DNA of 64,000 nt from Rhizobium phaseoli (GTDB taxonomy: Bacteria > Pseudomonadota > Alphaproteobacteria > Rhizobiales > Rhizobiaceae): NCBI RefSeq assembly GCF_010668805.1, contig NZ_WUFT01000001.1, positions 434,001-498,000 on the forward strand, in the 5' to 3' direction. Made by a program: the position numbers and the translations under genes. The notes beneath the pieces were generated by a model, which was not told the origin of the DNA, ran no database searches, and saw only the letters and a list, made by a program, of their open reading frames with translations. Below are positions 9,009 through 18,194 of the stretch, in pieces (the stretch's first letter is position 1; each line of letters begins with the position of its first letter).

Positions 9009-10327
9009 CGGATATTGTTTCTCCCACATCAGGCGTCATCGTTTCCAAGGCGCCAGCGCGCCGCGATATCGGCATCAAGCGCCGCTACGCCGCCGAGCGC
9101 CGGTTCCAGGCCTATGGCATCGCCGCCATCTCCTTCGGCCTGATCTTCCTGTTCATCCTGCTGTGGACGGTGATCGGCAAAGGCTACACCGCCTTCCAGC
9201 AGACGGCGATCACCCTGCCGATCGAATTCACCGAGAAGACGATCGACCCTGGCAATAAGCGCGCGACCGACCCTTCGGTGCTGATCGCCGCCAACTATCC
9301 GGTTCTCCTGCGCGACGCGATCGTCAAGCAGCTGAACGTCAATGCCTCGAGCAAGCCTGACGTGCGCGATGCATCCGCCATGCTCTCCAAGGGCGCGCCG
9401 GTGCAGCTGCGCGACATGGTCGTCGCCGACCCGTCGATCATCGGCAAGACCATCAATGTCACGGTGCTCGCCGACGCCAATGTCGACAGCGCCAACAAGG
9501 GCCAGATCGACCTGTCGGTCGATGAGAAGAACCGCAAGGTCAACGACAAGCAGGTTGGCTGGATGAACGAGCTGAAGGCGAGCGGCGCTCTCCACAAGCA
9601 GTTCAACACCGGCCTCTTCGTCAACGGCAATTCCAGCCGTCCGGAAGCCGCAGGCCTTGGCGTCGCCCTCATCGGCTCGCTCTACCTGATGCTGATCGTG
9701 CTGGTGCTGGCGCTGCCGATCGGCGTTGCCGCCTCGATCTATCTCGAGGAGTTTGCGCCGAAGAACAGGCTGACCGATCTGATCGAGGTCAACATCAACA
9801 ACCTCGCCGCCGTTCCCTCGATCGTCTACGGTCTGCTCGGCCTTTCCGTCTTCATCAACTTCGTCGGCCTGCCGCGCTCGGCGTCGCTGGTCGGCGGCCT
9901 GGTGCTGACGCTGATGACCCTGCCGACGATCATCATCGCGACACGCGCCGCACTGCGCGCCGTGCCGCCGTCGATCCGCGCCGCAGCCCTTGGCCTCGGC
10001 GCTTCGAAGATGCAGATGGTGTTCCACCATGTTCTGCCGCTTGCCATGCCCGGCATCCTCACCGGCACGATTATTGGCCTGGCCCACGCGCTCGGCGAAA
10101 CCGCGCCGCTGCTCCTGATCGGCATGGTCGCCTTCGTCGCCAACGCGCCGACGACGCCGCTCGATCCCTCGACGGCTCTGCCCGTGCAGGTCTATATGTG
10201 GGCCAACGAGGCCGAACGGGCCTTCGTCGAGCGGACTTCGGGTGCCATCATCGTCCTGCTCCTGTTCCTGATCGTCATGAACATGGGCGCCATCCTCTTG
10301 CGTCGTCGCTTCGAGCGCCGCTGGTAA
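9005..10327 (+). CDS. pstA: phosphate ABC transporter permease PstA
   Basis: This is the second permease subunit of the phosphate channel. The 440-residue protein has one N-terminal membrane segment, a periplasmic insertion of about 150 residues absent from enteric PstA, and a C-terminal six-helix permease core with the EAA-type loop [18 protein letters not shown]. The ATG at 9005 overlaps the pstC stop by four bases; an upstream in-frame start would overlap pstC deeply and is unlikely. pstB follows after 16 bases. Confidence 0.95.
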   Translation: MTDIVSPTSGVIVSKAPARRDIGIKRRYAAERRFQAYGIAAISFGLIFLFILLWTVIGKGYTAFQQTAITLPIEFTEKTIDPGNKRATDPSVLIAANYPVLLRDAIVKQLNVNASSKPDVRDASAMLSKGAPVQLRDMVVADPSIIGKTINVTVLADANVDSANKGQIDLSVDEKNRKVNDKQVGWMNELKASGALHKQFNTGLFVNGNSSRPEAAGLGVALIGSLYLMLIVLVLALPIGVAASIYLEEFAPKNRLTDLIEVNINNLAAVPSIVYGLLGLSVFINFVGLPRSASLVGGLVLTLMTLPTIIIATRAALRAVPPSIRAAALGLGASKMQMVFHHVLPLAMPGILTGTIIGLAHALGETAPLLLIGMVAFVANAPTTPLDPSTALPVQVYMWANEAERAFVERTSGAIIVLLLFLIVMNMGAILLRRRFERRW

Positions 10328-10343
10328 ACGGAGTTACAAGATC

Positions 10344-11159
10344 ATGAACATGTTGACGGAAGCTGCAGTTGAAAAAGCGCTGGATCAGAAGATGAGCAAC
10401 GTCCCCTATAAGATGATCGGCAAGGATGTCTCGGTTTACTATGGCGAAAAGCGCGCGCTTTTCGATGTGAACCTGAACATCCGCGAAAACACCGTCACCG
10501 CGCTGATCGGCCCGTCGGGCTGCGGCAAGTCGACCTTCCTGCGGAGCCTCAACCGCATGAACGACACCATCGACGGCTGCCGGGTCACCGGCAAGATCAC
10601 CCTCGACACCGACGATATCTACGATCCCGATATCGACGTCGTCGAACTCCGCGCCCGCGTCGGCATGGTCTTCCAGAAGCCGAACCCGTTCCCGAAGACG
10701 ATCTATGAAAACGTCTCCTACGGCCCGCGCATCCATGGCTTGGCCAAATCGAAGGCCGATCTCGACCAGATCGTCGAGACCAGCCTGCAGCGCGCCGGCC
10801 TCTGGAACGAGGTCAAGGACCGCGTGCATGAATCCGGCACCGGCCTGTCGGGCGGTCAGCAGCAGCGCCTCTGCATTGCGCGTGCCGTCGCCGTCAGCCC
10901 TGAAGTCATCCTGATGGACGAGCCCTGCTCGGCGCTCGACCCGATCGCCACCGCCAAGGTGGAGGAACTGATCCACGAGCTGCGCGAGAACTATACGATC
11001 GTCATCGTCACCCACTCCATGCAGCAGGCCGCGCGTGTCTCGCAGCGCACCGCCATGTTCCACCTCGGCAATCTCGTCGAGGAGAACGACACCGACAAGA
11101 TGTTCACCAATCCCGACGATCCGCGCACCCAGGACTACATCATGGGTCGCTTCGGTTGA
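10344..11159 (+). CDS. pstB: phosphate ABC transporter ATPase PstB
   Basis: PstB is the cytoplasmic ATPase that powers phosphate import and takes part in PhoR signalling through PhoU. In 271 residues it shows Walker [10 protein letters not shown] (56-64), a Q-loop glutamine at 111, the signature LSGGQQQR (168-175), Walker B VILMDEP (188-194) and the D-loop SALD. Length and order match the family. It sits 16 bases after pstA and 44 bases before phoU. Confidence 0.97.
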   Translation: MNMLTEAAVEKALDQKMSNVPYKMIGKDVSVYYGEKRALFDVNLNIRENTVTALIGPSGCGKSTFLRSLNRMNDTIDGCRVTGKITLDTDDIYDPDIDVVELRARVGMVFQKPNPFPKTIYENVSYGPRIHGLAKSKADLDQIVETSLQRAGLWNEVKDRVHESGTGLSGGQQQRLCIARAVAVSPEVILMDEPCSALDPIATAKVEELIHELRENYTIVIVTHSMQQAARVSQRTAMFHLGNLVEENDTDKMFTNPDDPRTQDYIMGRFG

Positions 11160-11203
11160 TTTTGGCGACACCAAGCCTTCCCGTTATTCGAGGATAAAGC
11201 CCT

Positions 11204-11917
11204 ATGGCATCGACACATATTTTTTCTGCCTATGATGATGATCTGAAGTTCCTGTCCCGGCGGATTTCCGAAATGGGCGGCCTGGCCGAGCAGATGGTCA
11301 GCGAGGCCGTCCGGGCGCTCGTCAACGGCGATACCGCGCTGGCGCAGAAAGTCATCTCCGACGACGTGATCCTCGATCACGCCGAGCGCGAAATCGGCGA
11401 CAAGGCGATCGTCACCATTGCCCGCCGTCAGCCGATGGCTTCGGACCTGCGCGAAATCATGGGTTCGATCCGTATCGCCGCCGATCTCGAACGCGTCGGC
11501 GACCTCGGCAAGAACACTGCCAAGCGCGTCATCGCCGTGCAGAGCACCGGCGTTCCGCGCAAGCTCGCCCGCGGCCTCGAGCATCTGTCCGAGCTGGCGC
11601 TCGTCCAGCTCAAGGAAGTGCTCGACGTCTATACGACGCGCTCTGCCGACAAGGCCAATGCGATCCGTGAACGCGACAACGAGATCGACGCGATGTACAC
11701 CTCGCTGTTCCGCGAACTCCTGACCTACATGATGGAAGATCCGCGCAACATCACCAGCTGCACGCATCTGCTCTTCTGCGCCAAGAACATCGAGCGCATC
11801 GGCGACCACGCCACCAACATCGCCGAGACGATCTATTACATGGCGACCGGCGCACAGCCGGAAGGTGATCGTCCGAAGGACGACAGCGCCAACACCGTCG
11901 GCGCGGTCACCGAATAA
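11204..11917 (+). CDS. phoU: phosphate signalling regulator PhoU
   Basis: PhoU links the Pst transporter to PhoR and keeps the Pho regulon off when phosphate is plentiful. The 237-residue protein is all-helical with two repeated three-helix bundles. The conserved metal-binding E/D-rich motifs appear in both repeats (DLERVGDLGKN near 92-102 and NIERIGDHATNIAE near 195-208). It is the fifth gene of the operon; a GC-rich hairpin separates it from phoB. Confidence 0.96.
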   Translation: MASTHIFSAYDDDLKFLSRRISEMGGLAEQMVSEAVRALVNGDTALAQKVISDDVILDHAEREIGDKAIVTIARRQPMASDLREIMGSIRIAADLERVGDLGKNTAKRVIAVQSTGVPRKLARGLEHLSELALVQLKEVLDVYTTRSADKANAIRERDNEIDAMYTSLFRELLTYMMEDPRNITSCTHLLFCAKNIERIGDHATNIAETIYYMATGAQPEGDRPKDDSANTVGAVTE

Positions 11918-11938
11918 AGCCCCTGCCAACTGATTGCG

Positions 11939-11961
11939 TGCGCGCCCATGGGGGGCGCGCA
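11939..11961. repeat. GC-rich hairpin between phoU and phoB
   Basis: A nine-pair stem (TGCGCGCCC / GGGCGCGCA) with a five-base loop lies in the 134-base phoU-phoB gap. No T-run follows, so it is not a canonical terminator. It could act as an mRNA stabiliser or partial stop that lowers phoB relative to the transporter genes; this role is inferred. Confidence 0.6.
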
Positions 11962-12051
11962 AGAGGTCGCAGCCACTTTTCTGAAATTGCGCAGGATGCA
12001 TTGCTTAAATCACCCCCGGTTTAAGGATCATGCGCGAGGAGACCGACAGGC

Positions 12052-12735
12052 ATGATCCCGAGAGTTGCAGTTGTTGAAGACGAGGAAGCCTTGAGCGTGC
12101 TTCTTCGCTACAATCTCGAAGCGGAAGGCTTCGAGGTCGATACCATCCTTCGTGGCGACGAAGCCGAAATCAGGCTTCAGGAGCGCACGCCCGACCTGCT
12201 CATCCTCGACTGGATGCTGCCCGGCGTCTCCGGCATCGAGCTCTGCCGGCGCCTGCGCATGCGGCCGGAGACCGAACGCCTGCCGATCATCATGCTGACG
12301 GCGCGCGGCGAGGAGAGCGAGCGCGTCCGCGGACTGTCGACCGGGGCCGACGACTACGTCGTCAAGCCGTTCTCGACCCCGGAGCTCGTTGCCCGCGTCA
12401 AGGCGATGCTGCGCCGCGCCCGCCCCGAGGTGCTGTCGACCGTGCTGAAATGCGGCGATATTGAACTCGACCGCGAAACCCATCGTGTCCATCGCAAAAG
12501 CCGCGAAGTCCGCCTCGGCCCCACCGAATTCCGCCTGCTGGAGTTCCTGATGTCGTCACCGAGCCGGGTCTTCTCCCGCTCGCAGCTCCTCGACGGCGTC
12601 TGGGGCCACGATATCTATGTCGACGAACGCACCGTCGACGTCCATGTCGGCCGCCTGCGCAAGGCACTGAACTTCTCCAACATGCAAGACGTCATCCGCA
12701 CCGTCCGCGGCGCCGGCTATTCGATGGAAGCCTGA
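12052..12735 (+). CDS. phoB: phosphate regulon response regulator PhoB
   Basis: PhoB is the transcription factor phosphorylated by PhoR; it binds Pho boxes such as the one before pstS. In 227 residues the receiver domain has acidic residues at 10-11, phosphoacceptor Asp53 in LILDWMLPG, and Lys105 in YVVKPF. The C-terminal winged helix (about 130-225) contains the OmpR-type recognition helix near DERTVDVHVGRLRKAL. It follows phoU on the same strand and ends the Pho block before a bidirectional terminator. Confidence 0.97.
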   Translation: MIPRVAVVEDEEALSVLLRYNLEAEGFEVDTILRGDEAEIRLQERTPDLLILDWMLPGVSGIELCRRLRMRPETERLPIIMLTARGEESERVRGLSTGADDYVVKPFSTPELVARVKAMLRRARPEVLSTVLKCGDIELDRETHRVHRKSREVRLGPTEFRLLEFLMSSPSRVFSRSQLLDGVWGHDIYVDERTVDVHVGRLRKALNFSNMQDVIRTVRGAGYSMEA

Positions 12736-12764
12736 GGGGGTTCTAATTTTTATGCCGGTGTCGG

Positions 12765-12935
12765 CCTCACCCTAACCCGACCAGGGTCGAGCCACTCGTC
12801 TCGACCCGTCTTTCCGACCCCCGTAAACGGGGCGAGGGACGTGCCCTGCGAGAGGTTGAGGCGAACTGAGAGGCCGCGACTTGCCCCCTCCGCCCCGTGC
12901 ACGGGAGAAGGTGCCGGCAGGCGGATGAGGGGCAG
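12765..12935. repeat. RIME-like intergenic element, copy 1
   Basis: This 170-base block runs from CCTCACCCTA to GGATGAGGGGCAG. It holds complementary GGGGCGAGGG and GCCCCGT-type arms and the shared phrases GACGTGCCCTGCGAGA and AGAAGGTGCCGGCAGG. The same phrases recur in the same order at 21911-22052. Such mosaic intergenic elements are common in rhizobia. No gene is seen between phoB and the terminator. Confidence 0.7.
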
Positions 12936-12953
12936 CCACCCACTCCAACACAC

Positions 12954-12981
12954 AAAAAAACGGGCCTTCCAGCCCGTTTTT
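12954..12981. terminator. bidirectional rho-independent terminator between phoB and gcrA
   Basis: The stem CGGGC/GCCCG with loop CTTCCA is extended by a run of seven A on one side and five T on the other. It can therefore stop transcripts from both directions. It serves the convergent pair phoB (plus strand) and gcrA (minus strand). Confidence 0.85.
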
Positions 12982-13004
12982 GCATGTCGACAATGTCGCC
13001 CGCC

Positions 13005-13538
13005 TCAGCTCGCCCGCGCTGCCGCCCGGCGACGTTCGTTGACGGGTTGGTAGGCGAGTTTCTGGTGATAGCCGCAATAGGGTGAATTGTCGGGGGACTC
13101 GCAGCCGCAGAAGTGGAAGTCATCCTTCAGCGGATCGCCGACTGGCCACTTGCAGGTGCGTTCGGTCAGTTCCGTCAGGCCGAGGCGGCGGGAGATTGGC
13201 ACGACCACGTTGCCTTTCGGCACGTATCTCATTTCCTCGACCGTTTCGATCTCGATCTCTTCCTTCAGCATCGTTGCGCCCTGCTGGCGGGTAACGGTGT
13301 GGGTCGTGATCCGAGAGGTGTAGTTCGGCGCCCGCGGTGCCGATGTGTTGCGTTTCGGCGTTCGCGCCGTGGCGGTCGTGCCGCCGGCCTTGGCGCGGCC
13401 CGGAAGGTTCAGCCGATGCACCTTGCCGATAACGGCGTTTCTGCTGACGCCGCCAAGTTGTGCCGCGATCTGGCTGGCGCTCAGTCCTTCGGCCCAAAGC
13501 TTCGTGAGTTTCTCGACCCGCTCGTCTGTCCAGTTCAT
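13005..13538 (-). CDS. gcrA: cell-cycle transcription regulator GcrA
   Basis: GcrA works with sigma-70 RNA polymerase at promoters carrying methylated GANTC sites and drives part of the alphaproteobacterial cell cycle. The 177-residue protein opens with the conserved MNWTDERVEKLTKLW helix-turn-helix domain, including SASQIAAQLGGVSRNAVIGK. A linker follows, then a cysteine-rich polymerase-binding end (CKWPVGDP, CGC, CGYHQKLAY). The start at 13538 is chosen because homologues begin at MNWTDE and GGAGACAGGGC precedes it. Its upstream region is unusually rich in GANTC sites, suggesting methylation-linked control. Confidence 0.94.
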   Translation of the reverse strand: MNWTDERVEKLTKLWAEGLSASQIAAQLGGVSRNAVIGKVHRLNLPGRAKAGGTTATARTPKRNTSAPRAPNYTSRITTHTVTRQQGATMLKEEIEIETVEEMRYVPKGNVVVPISRRLGLTELTERTCKWPVGDPLKDDFHFCGCESPDNSPYCGYHQKLAYQPVNERRRAAARAS

Positions 13539-13683
13539 GCCCTGTCTCCACCTTCTGCGTTGGTGATGGCAGAATCCCTCACCGTTGCCTCGGAAGCTCC
13601 GAAACAAGAAACGCTTGATCAATTTTGGTGACTAGTTCCGCCGCATGCAGTCTAGTAATTGATCTTTAACCTAGTGTGAGCGT

Positions 13684-13720
13684 GACTCCGTGACAAGAGT
13701 CGCATGAATCCGGATGAATC
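13684..13720. promoter_or_regulatory. cluster of four GANTC (CcrM) sites upstream of gcrA
   Basis: GACTC (13684), GAGTC (13697), GAATC (13706) and GAATC (13716) fall within 37 bases; another GAATC lies at 13572. Random expectation is about one per 256 bases. CcrM methylates GANTC, and GcrA reads that mark at promoters. The cluster could control gcrA (minus strand) or a transcript running toward argD (plus strand). Confidence 0.65.
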
Positions 13721-13872
13721 GAATTCGGAGTTTTCCCCAACTTGCTGCCTCTGCGTGGCATTTCTGCAATAAAGCCTGTTGAAGGTTGAAAACACCGCTG
13801 TACAAGCTTGCTGCATGCGCTAAGGGCGCAGTTTTGTTGACATTGCAGCGCGAAAAGGAAATAGTACCGCTG

Positions 13873-13901
13873 GCCGCCGCAAGGCGGCATTTTTAATTTT
13901 T
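13873..13901 (+). terminator. rho-independent terminator just upstream of argD
   Basis: Stem GCCGCC/GGCGGC with loop GCAA is followed by ATTTTTAATTTTT on the plus strand. No plus-strand gene precedes it, since gcrA runs the other way. It therefore ends either an unannotated small RNA from the 13620-13870 region or an argD leader (attenuator). A TTGACA at 13837 with ATAGTA 18 bases later could be a promoter whose start falls at the hairpin itself. The rest of 13539-13961 shows no convincing gene. Confidence 0.75.
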
Positions 13902-13961
13902 CGGGCCTGGTTTTCTTAGCCGGAGTCCGTTGCTTGATAACTCTGATCGGGAGACCGCGCC

Positions 13962-15161
13962 ATGGCTGAAGCCGCGCCGCTTTATGACACCTATTCTCGT
14001 GCCCCGCTGCGGTTCGAGCGAGGCGAGGGCGTGTGGCTGATTACCGAAAGCGGAGAACGTTATCTCGATTTCGGCGCCGGCGTCGCCGTCACCTCGGTCG
14101 GTCATAGCAATCCGCATGTGGTCGCCGCGCTGAAGGAACAGGCCGACAAGGTCTGGCACCTTTCCAACATCTATGAGATCCCCGGCCAGGAGCGCCTGGC
14201 CAAGCGGCTGACGGAAGCGACTTTCGCCGACAAGGTGTTCTTCACCAATTCAGGCGCCGAGGCGCTCGAATGCGCGATCAAGACGGCGCGCCGCTACCAG
14301 TTTTCCAAGGGCCATCCCGAGCGCTTCCATATCATCACCTTCGAAGGCGCCTTCCACGGCCGGACGCTGGCGACCATCGCCGCCGGCGGCCAGGAGAAAT
14401 ATCTCGAAGGCTTCGGCCCCAAGGCGCCGGGCTTCGATCAGGTGCCGTTCGGTGACATCGAAGCGGTCCGCGCCGCCATCACCGACGCGACGGCGGCAAT
14501 CCTGATCGAGCCGGTGCAGGGTGAGGGCGGCGTGCGCCCGGCCACGCCTGAGTTCATGAAGGCGCTGCGCCAGATCTGCGACGAAAACGGCCTGCTGCTG
14601 ATCCTCGACGAGGTCCAGACCGGCGTCGGCCGCACCGGCAAGCTCTTCGCCCACGAATGGTCCGGCATCTCGCCCGATATCATGGCGGTTGCCAAGGGCA
14701 TTGGCGGCGGTTTTCCGCTCGGCGCCTGCCTTGCCACGTCAGAGGCCGCCTCCGGCATGAAGGCTGGCACGCATGGTTCGACCTATGGCGGCAACCCACT
14801 CGCCATGGCCGTCGGCAGCGCCGTGCTCGACATCATCCTCGCTGATGGCTTTCTCCAGCATGTGGGCGACGTCGCACTCGTTTTCCGCCAGGGCCTCGCT
14901 TCGCTGAAGGACCGCTATCCCGACGTGATCGAGGATATCAGAGGCAATGGGCTGCTGCTCGGCATCAAGGCGGCGGTTCCTTCAGCCGAACTGCTGCAGG
15001 CGATCCGCGCCGCGCATCTGCTCGGCGTGCCCGCCGGCGACAACGTCATCCGCCTTCTTCCGCCCCTCGTCGTCACCGCCGAGGAAGCCCGAGAGGGCCT
15101 TGCCCGCATCGAGCGCGCCGCCGAGAGCATCCGCGCCGCGAAGGTCAAGAAGACGGCTTGA
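13962..15161 (+). CDS. argD: acetylornithine aminotransferase ArgD
   Basis: ArgD is a cytoplasmic PLP-dependent class III aminotransferase that makes N-acetylornithine in arginine synthesis; many homologues also act in lysine synthesis. In 399 residues it shows the cofactor-phosphate loop NSGAE (96-100), the Asp of LDEVQTG (about 216) that holds the pyridine nitrogen, and the Schiff-base lysine in AVAKGIGGG (about 245). It heads an argD-argF-hslO run with a 37-base gap to argF, and lies 60 bases behind an orphan terminator. Confidence 0.96.
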   Translation: MAEAAPLYDTYSRAPLRFERGEGVWLITESGERYLDFGAGVAVTSVGHSNPHVVAALKEQADKVWHLSNIYEIPGQERLAKRLTEATFADKVFFTNSGAEALECAIKTARRYQFSKGHPERFHIITFEGAFHGRTLATIAAGGQEKYLEGFGPKAPGFDQVPFGDIEAVRAAITDATAAILIEPVQGEGGVRPATPEFMKALRQICDENGLLLILDEVQTGVGRTGKLFAHEWSGISPDIMAVAKGIGGGFPLGACLATSEAASGMKAGTHGSTYGGNPLAMAVGSAVLDIILADGFLQHVGDVALVFRQGLASLKDRYPDVIEDIRGNGLLLGIKAAVPSAELLQAIRAAHLLGVPAGDNVIRLLPPLVVTAEEAREGLARIERAAESIRAAKVKKTA

Positions 15162-15198
15162 AGAGATTGCAGCCTTCGGGCGCAGCACAGGTAAGAAC

Positions 15199-16113
15199 AT
15201 GGCTCCTAAACATTTCCTCGACCTTTCGGCGGTCACCACAGCCGATCTCAGAACCATCATGAACGATGCGCTCGCCCGCAAGCAGGCCTTCAAGGCTGGC
15301 AAGGGCGACAAGCCGCTCGCCGGCAAGATGCTGGCGATGATCTTCGAAAAGCCGTCGACCCGCACCCGCGTCTCCTTCGATGTCGGCATGCGCCAGCTCG
15401 GCGGCGAAACGCTGTTCCTGTCCGGCACCGAGATGCAGCTCGGCCGCGCCGAGACGATCGGCGACACCGCCAAGGTGCTGTCGCGTTATGTCGATGCGAT
15501 CATGATCCGCACCACCGAGCATTCCAGGCTGAAGGAGCTTGCGGAGCATGCGACCGTGCCGGTGATCAACGCGCTGACGGATGACACGCATCCCTGCCAG
15601 ATCATGGCCGATATCATGACCTTCGAAGAGCACCGCGGCCCGATCAAGGGCAAGACTATCGCCTGGACCGGCGACGGCAACAATGTGCTGCATTCGCTGG
15701 TCGAGGGCGCCGCCCGCTTCGGCTACCGCATGAACATGGCCGTGCCCCTTGGCTCGGAGCCTAAGGATCACTATCTGAACTGGGCCCGCAATGAGGGCGC
15801 CGAAATCATGCTCTGCCATGATGCCGACCGTGCGGTCGAAGGCGTCGATTGCGTGGTGACCGATACCTGGGTCTCCATGAATCAGGAACATCGGGCCCGG
15901 GGTCACAATGTCTTCCAGCCTTACCAGGTCAACGCGGCCTTGATGGCGAAGGCCGGCAATGATGCATTATTCATGCATTGCCTGCCCGCTCATCGCGGTG
16001 AGGAAGTGACGGATGAGGTGATCGACGGTCCGCAATCCGTGGTCTTCGATGAAGCGGAAAACCGTCTTCATGCGCAGAAGTCGATTCTTGCTTGGTGCCT
16101 GGGCGCGATCTGA
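15199..16113 (+). CDS. argF: ornithine carbamoyltransferase ArgF
   Basis: ArgF condenses ornithine with carbamoyl phosphate to give citrulline. The 304-residue protein has the carbamoyl-phosphate loop STRTR (53-57), the HPxQ-type motif (HPCQIMADI) and the ornithine-closing HCLP (260-263). The ATG at 15199 gives the standard length; a longer upstream frame overlaps argD and is discarded. It is the second gene of the arginine run, so ArgD and ArgF are made together. Confidence 0.97.
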   Translation: MAPKHFLDLSAVTTADLRTIMNDALARKQAFKAGKGDKPLAGKMLAMIFEKPSTRTRVSFDVGMRQLGGETLFLSGTEMQLGRAETIGDTAKVLSRYVDAIMIRTTEHSRLKELAEHATVPVINALTDDTHPCQIMADIMTFEEHRGPIKGKTIAWTGDGNNVLHSLVEGAARFGYRMNMAVPLGSEPKDHYLNWARNEGAEIMLCHDADRAVEGVDCVVTDTWVSMNQEHRARGHNVFQPYQVNAALMAKAGNDALFMHCLPAHRGEEVTDEVIDGPQSVVFDEAENRLHAQKSILAWCLGAI

Positions 16114-16201
16114 ACCATAATCGGACGCCGCGTGTGAAAAACGCGCGGCCGCGCGAGCGAAGGGCACCTTGTCCTTTCGCTTGAAAACTAGGAGTGAATC
16201 C

Positions 16202-17194
16202 ATGGCAGAAGCTGCAGCCGCCCTCGGCCAGTTCGATTTCGCCGGCGATGACCATGTCGTCCCCTTCCAGGTGGACGGGCTGGATGTGCGCGGCCGCGCC
16301 GTCCAGCTCGGCCCGATGCTTGACGCGATCCTCGAGCGCCATCATTATCCGGCCCCTGTCGCCCGGCTGCTCGCCGAAGTCGTCGTGCTGACGGTACTGC
16401 TCGGCACCTCGCTGAAGTTCGACGGCAAGTTCACCGTGCAGACCAAGGGCGATGGCCCGGTCGATCTTCTCGTCGCCGATTTTTCGACGCCGGAAAATGT
16501 CCGTGCCTATGCCCGTTTCGATCAGGCGCTGCTCAACAAGGCTATTGAAGCTGGCGAAACCGAGCCGGAGCAATTGCTCGGCCATGGCGTGCTTGCCTTC
16601 ACCATCGACCAGGGCAAGTTCGGCCAGCCCTACCAGGGCATCGTCGCGCTCGACGGCACCACGCTTGAGGACATTGCCGGCGTCTACTTCCGCCAGTCGG
16701 AGCAGATCCCGACGCGCGTGCGGCTGGCTGCGGCCGAGCTTTTCGACCGCGACAATGCCGGTAAGCCGCGCCATCGCTGGCGGGCTGGCGGCCTTGTCGC
16801 CCAGTTCCTGCCGGAAGCGCCGGAGCGCATGCGCCAGCCGGATCTCCACGGCGGCGATGGCGACACCGGCAGCGGCCCGCACGGCGAGGACGATTCCTGG
16901 GCCGAAGCGCGGTCGCTGGTCGAGACCATCGATGCCGATGAACTCACCGATCCGCTGGTTGGCACCGAGCGGCTGCTGTTCCGCCTGTTCCATGAGCGCG
17001 GCGTGCGCGTCTACGAACCGCGCGCAGTTTTCGATCGCTGCAGCTGCTCGCGCGACAAGATCAAAGGCGTGCTGAAAGGCTTCACTGCCGAGGAGATCGA
17101 GGCCAGCCAGGAAGACGGCGAGATCGCCGTCACCTGCGAATTCTGCTCGACCACCTACCGCTTCGAGCCGACCGAACTTCAGCCGGCGGAGTAG
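16202..17194 (+). CDS. hslO: redox-regulated chaperone Hsp33 (HslO)
   Basis: Hsp33 is a cytoplasmic holdase switched on by oxidation. The 330-residue protein keeps the zinc-binding redox switch at the C-terminus: CxC at about 280/282 and CxxC at about 312/315. The start at 16202 follows AGGAG and is preferred to an in-frame ATG at 16169 without a good ribosome site. It follows argF by 88 bases on the same strand; an argF-hslO neighbourhood is common in Rhizobiales. No terminator is evident after it. Confidence 0.95.
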   Translation: MAEAAAALGQFDFAGDDHVVPFQVDGLDVRGRAVQLGPMLDAILERHHYPAPVARLLAEVVVLTVLLGTSLKFDGKFTVQTKGDGPVDLLVADFSTPENVRAYARFDQALLNKAIEAGETEPEQLLGHGVLAFTIDQGKFGQPYQGIVALDGTTLEDIAGVYFRQSEQIPTRVRLAAAELFDRDNAGKPRHRWRAGGLVAQFLPEAPERMRQPDLHGGDGDTGSGPHGEDDSWAEARSLVETIDADELTDPLVGTERLLFRLFHERGVRVYEPRAVFDRCSCSRDKIKGVLKGFTAEEIEASQEDGEIAVTCEFCSTTYRFEPTELQPAE

Positions 17195-17563
17195 GATTGG
17201 TTGTCGCTGAGGATCCACGGCCGCGGGTACTGCGTCCAGGTTGGTACTCAGGGGCGACTGCATCCGATCGCAGCCGAACACAGGCACGCGGAGTGCTGCG
17301 GCATGGATACTCGGGTCAAGCCCGAGTATGACGGAGAGTGGCGGGCGCGATCGGCAGGAGGCGAGACGTCTGGAGGGAACTCCAGCAAAACGCGCGAGGG
17401 GTTTTGCATGGGGTTGCACGATCAAAAACGGCAATTCCAACAAAACCGCTGTGCGCTTGCGCTACTTGCGAGATAAGCCCCCCCAACCTCCGTCGTCCTC
17501 GGGCTTGACCCGAGGACCCACGCGGCAAGCACTGCCTTCGTGTTCGAACTGACAAGCAACCCG
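17195..17563. repeat. gene-free gap with two divergent palindromes of the TCAAG family
   Basis: Two perfect nine-pair hairpins lie here: ATACTCGGG/CCCGAGTAT with loop TCAAG at 17307-17329, and GTCCTCGGG/CCCGAGGAC with loop CTTGA at 17495-17517. They are the two halves of the element seen intact at 34.8 kb and 44.3 kb, but in the opposite order and 165 bases apart. No gene is supported between hslO and apaG. Confidence 0.75.
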
Positions 17564-17956
17564 TCAGTTAAGCACGCGCAACAAACCCGGCGAATCCAGC
17601 GAGAAGGCAGGAATGTCGACATCGAACATGTCGCCTTCGTCCGTCTCCATCTGGTAATGGCCGAACATCAGCCCGGAGGGGGTGTCGAGCGGGCAGCCCG
17701 AGGAATATTCGTAGGTGTCGCCGGGGCCGAGCCGCGGCTGTTCGCCGACGACGCCCGGACCGGTGACCTCGTCCACCTGTCCGTTCTGGTCGGTGATATT
17801 CCAATAGCGATTGACCAGCCGAACGGCGATGCCGGAATTGTTGCTGATGACAATCCGGTAGCCCCAGACATAGCGGTCGTCGTCCGGATCGGATTGCTCC
17901 TCCAGATAGAATGGTTCGACGACGACTTCGATATCTTTTGTGAGGGCGCGATACAT
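17564..17956 (-). CDS. apaG: ApaG domain protein
   Basis: ApaG proteins (formerly CorD) are small immunoglobulin-like beta-sandwich proteins of uncertain biochemical role, linked to Mg/Co efflux phenotypes and nucleotide phosphate metabolism in other bacteria. The 130-residue protein shows the family's [11 protein letters not shown] strand, the [11 protein letters not shown] turn and the GHYQM segment. The ATG at 17956 matches homologues (MYRALT) and follows AAGGTG; the TTG at 17974 is discarded. It is convergent with hslO and followed in the same direction by nothing. Confidence 0.94.
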   Translation of the reverse strand: MYRALTKDIEVVVEPFYLEEQSDPDDDRYVWGYRIVISNNSGIAVRLVNRYWNITDQNGQVDEVTGPGVVGEQPRLGPGDTYEYSSGCPLDTPSGLMFGHYQMETDEGDMFDVDIPAFSLDSPGLLRVLN

Positions 17957-18149
17957 GCCTTGCACCTTAGTCAAGATATCTTACCCGTATCTTATAAGAG
18001 GCGCTGTCCGTCAAGAAACGGAACGTTGATCGTCACTAAAACGGTCGTGATCGAAGTGTTTCGATCGTTAAGCCTAATTGTCGGTGTCAATTGCACTTCC
18101 GAACGCCAGCGCGACCGAACTTGTTCCCCCGGCCTCGCCTTCAAGGCCT

Positions 18150-18182
18150 GGCGAGCCGAACCCTTTCAAGGTTCGGCTCGCC
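18150..18182 (-). terminator. strong 3' hairpin downstream of metZ
   Basis: A perfect 13-pair stem (GGCGAGCCGAACC / GGTTCGGCTCGCC) with a seven-base loop starts 12 bases after the metZ stop. It lacks a T-run, so it may mark the transcript end or protect the 3' end rather than act as an intrinsic terminator. Confidence 0.6.
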
Positions 18183-18194
18183 ATTATCCCTGGA

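Noticed and set aside
7638-9029. 463-codon minus-strand open frame
   Set aside because: It lies fully antisense to pstC, has a low-complexity charged composition (many D, R, H, G) and no ribosome site. It is a shadow of GC-rich coding.
13666-13890. 74-codon minus-strand frame between gcrA and argD
   Set aside because: It crosses the terminator hairpin, has no ribosome site and no protein-like pattern.
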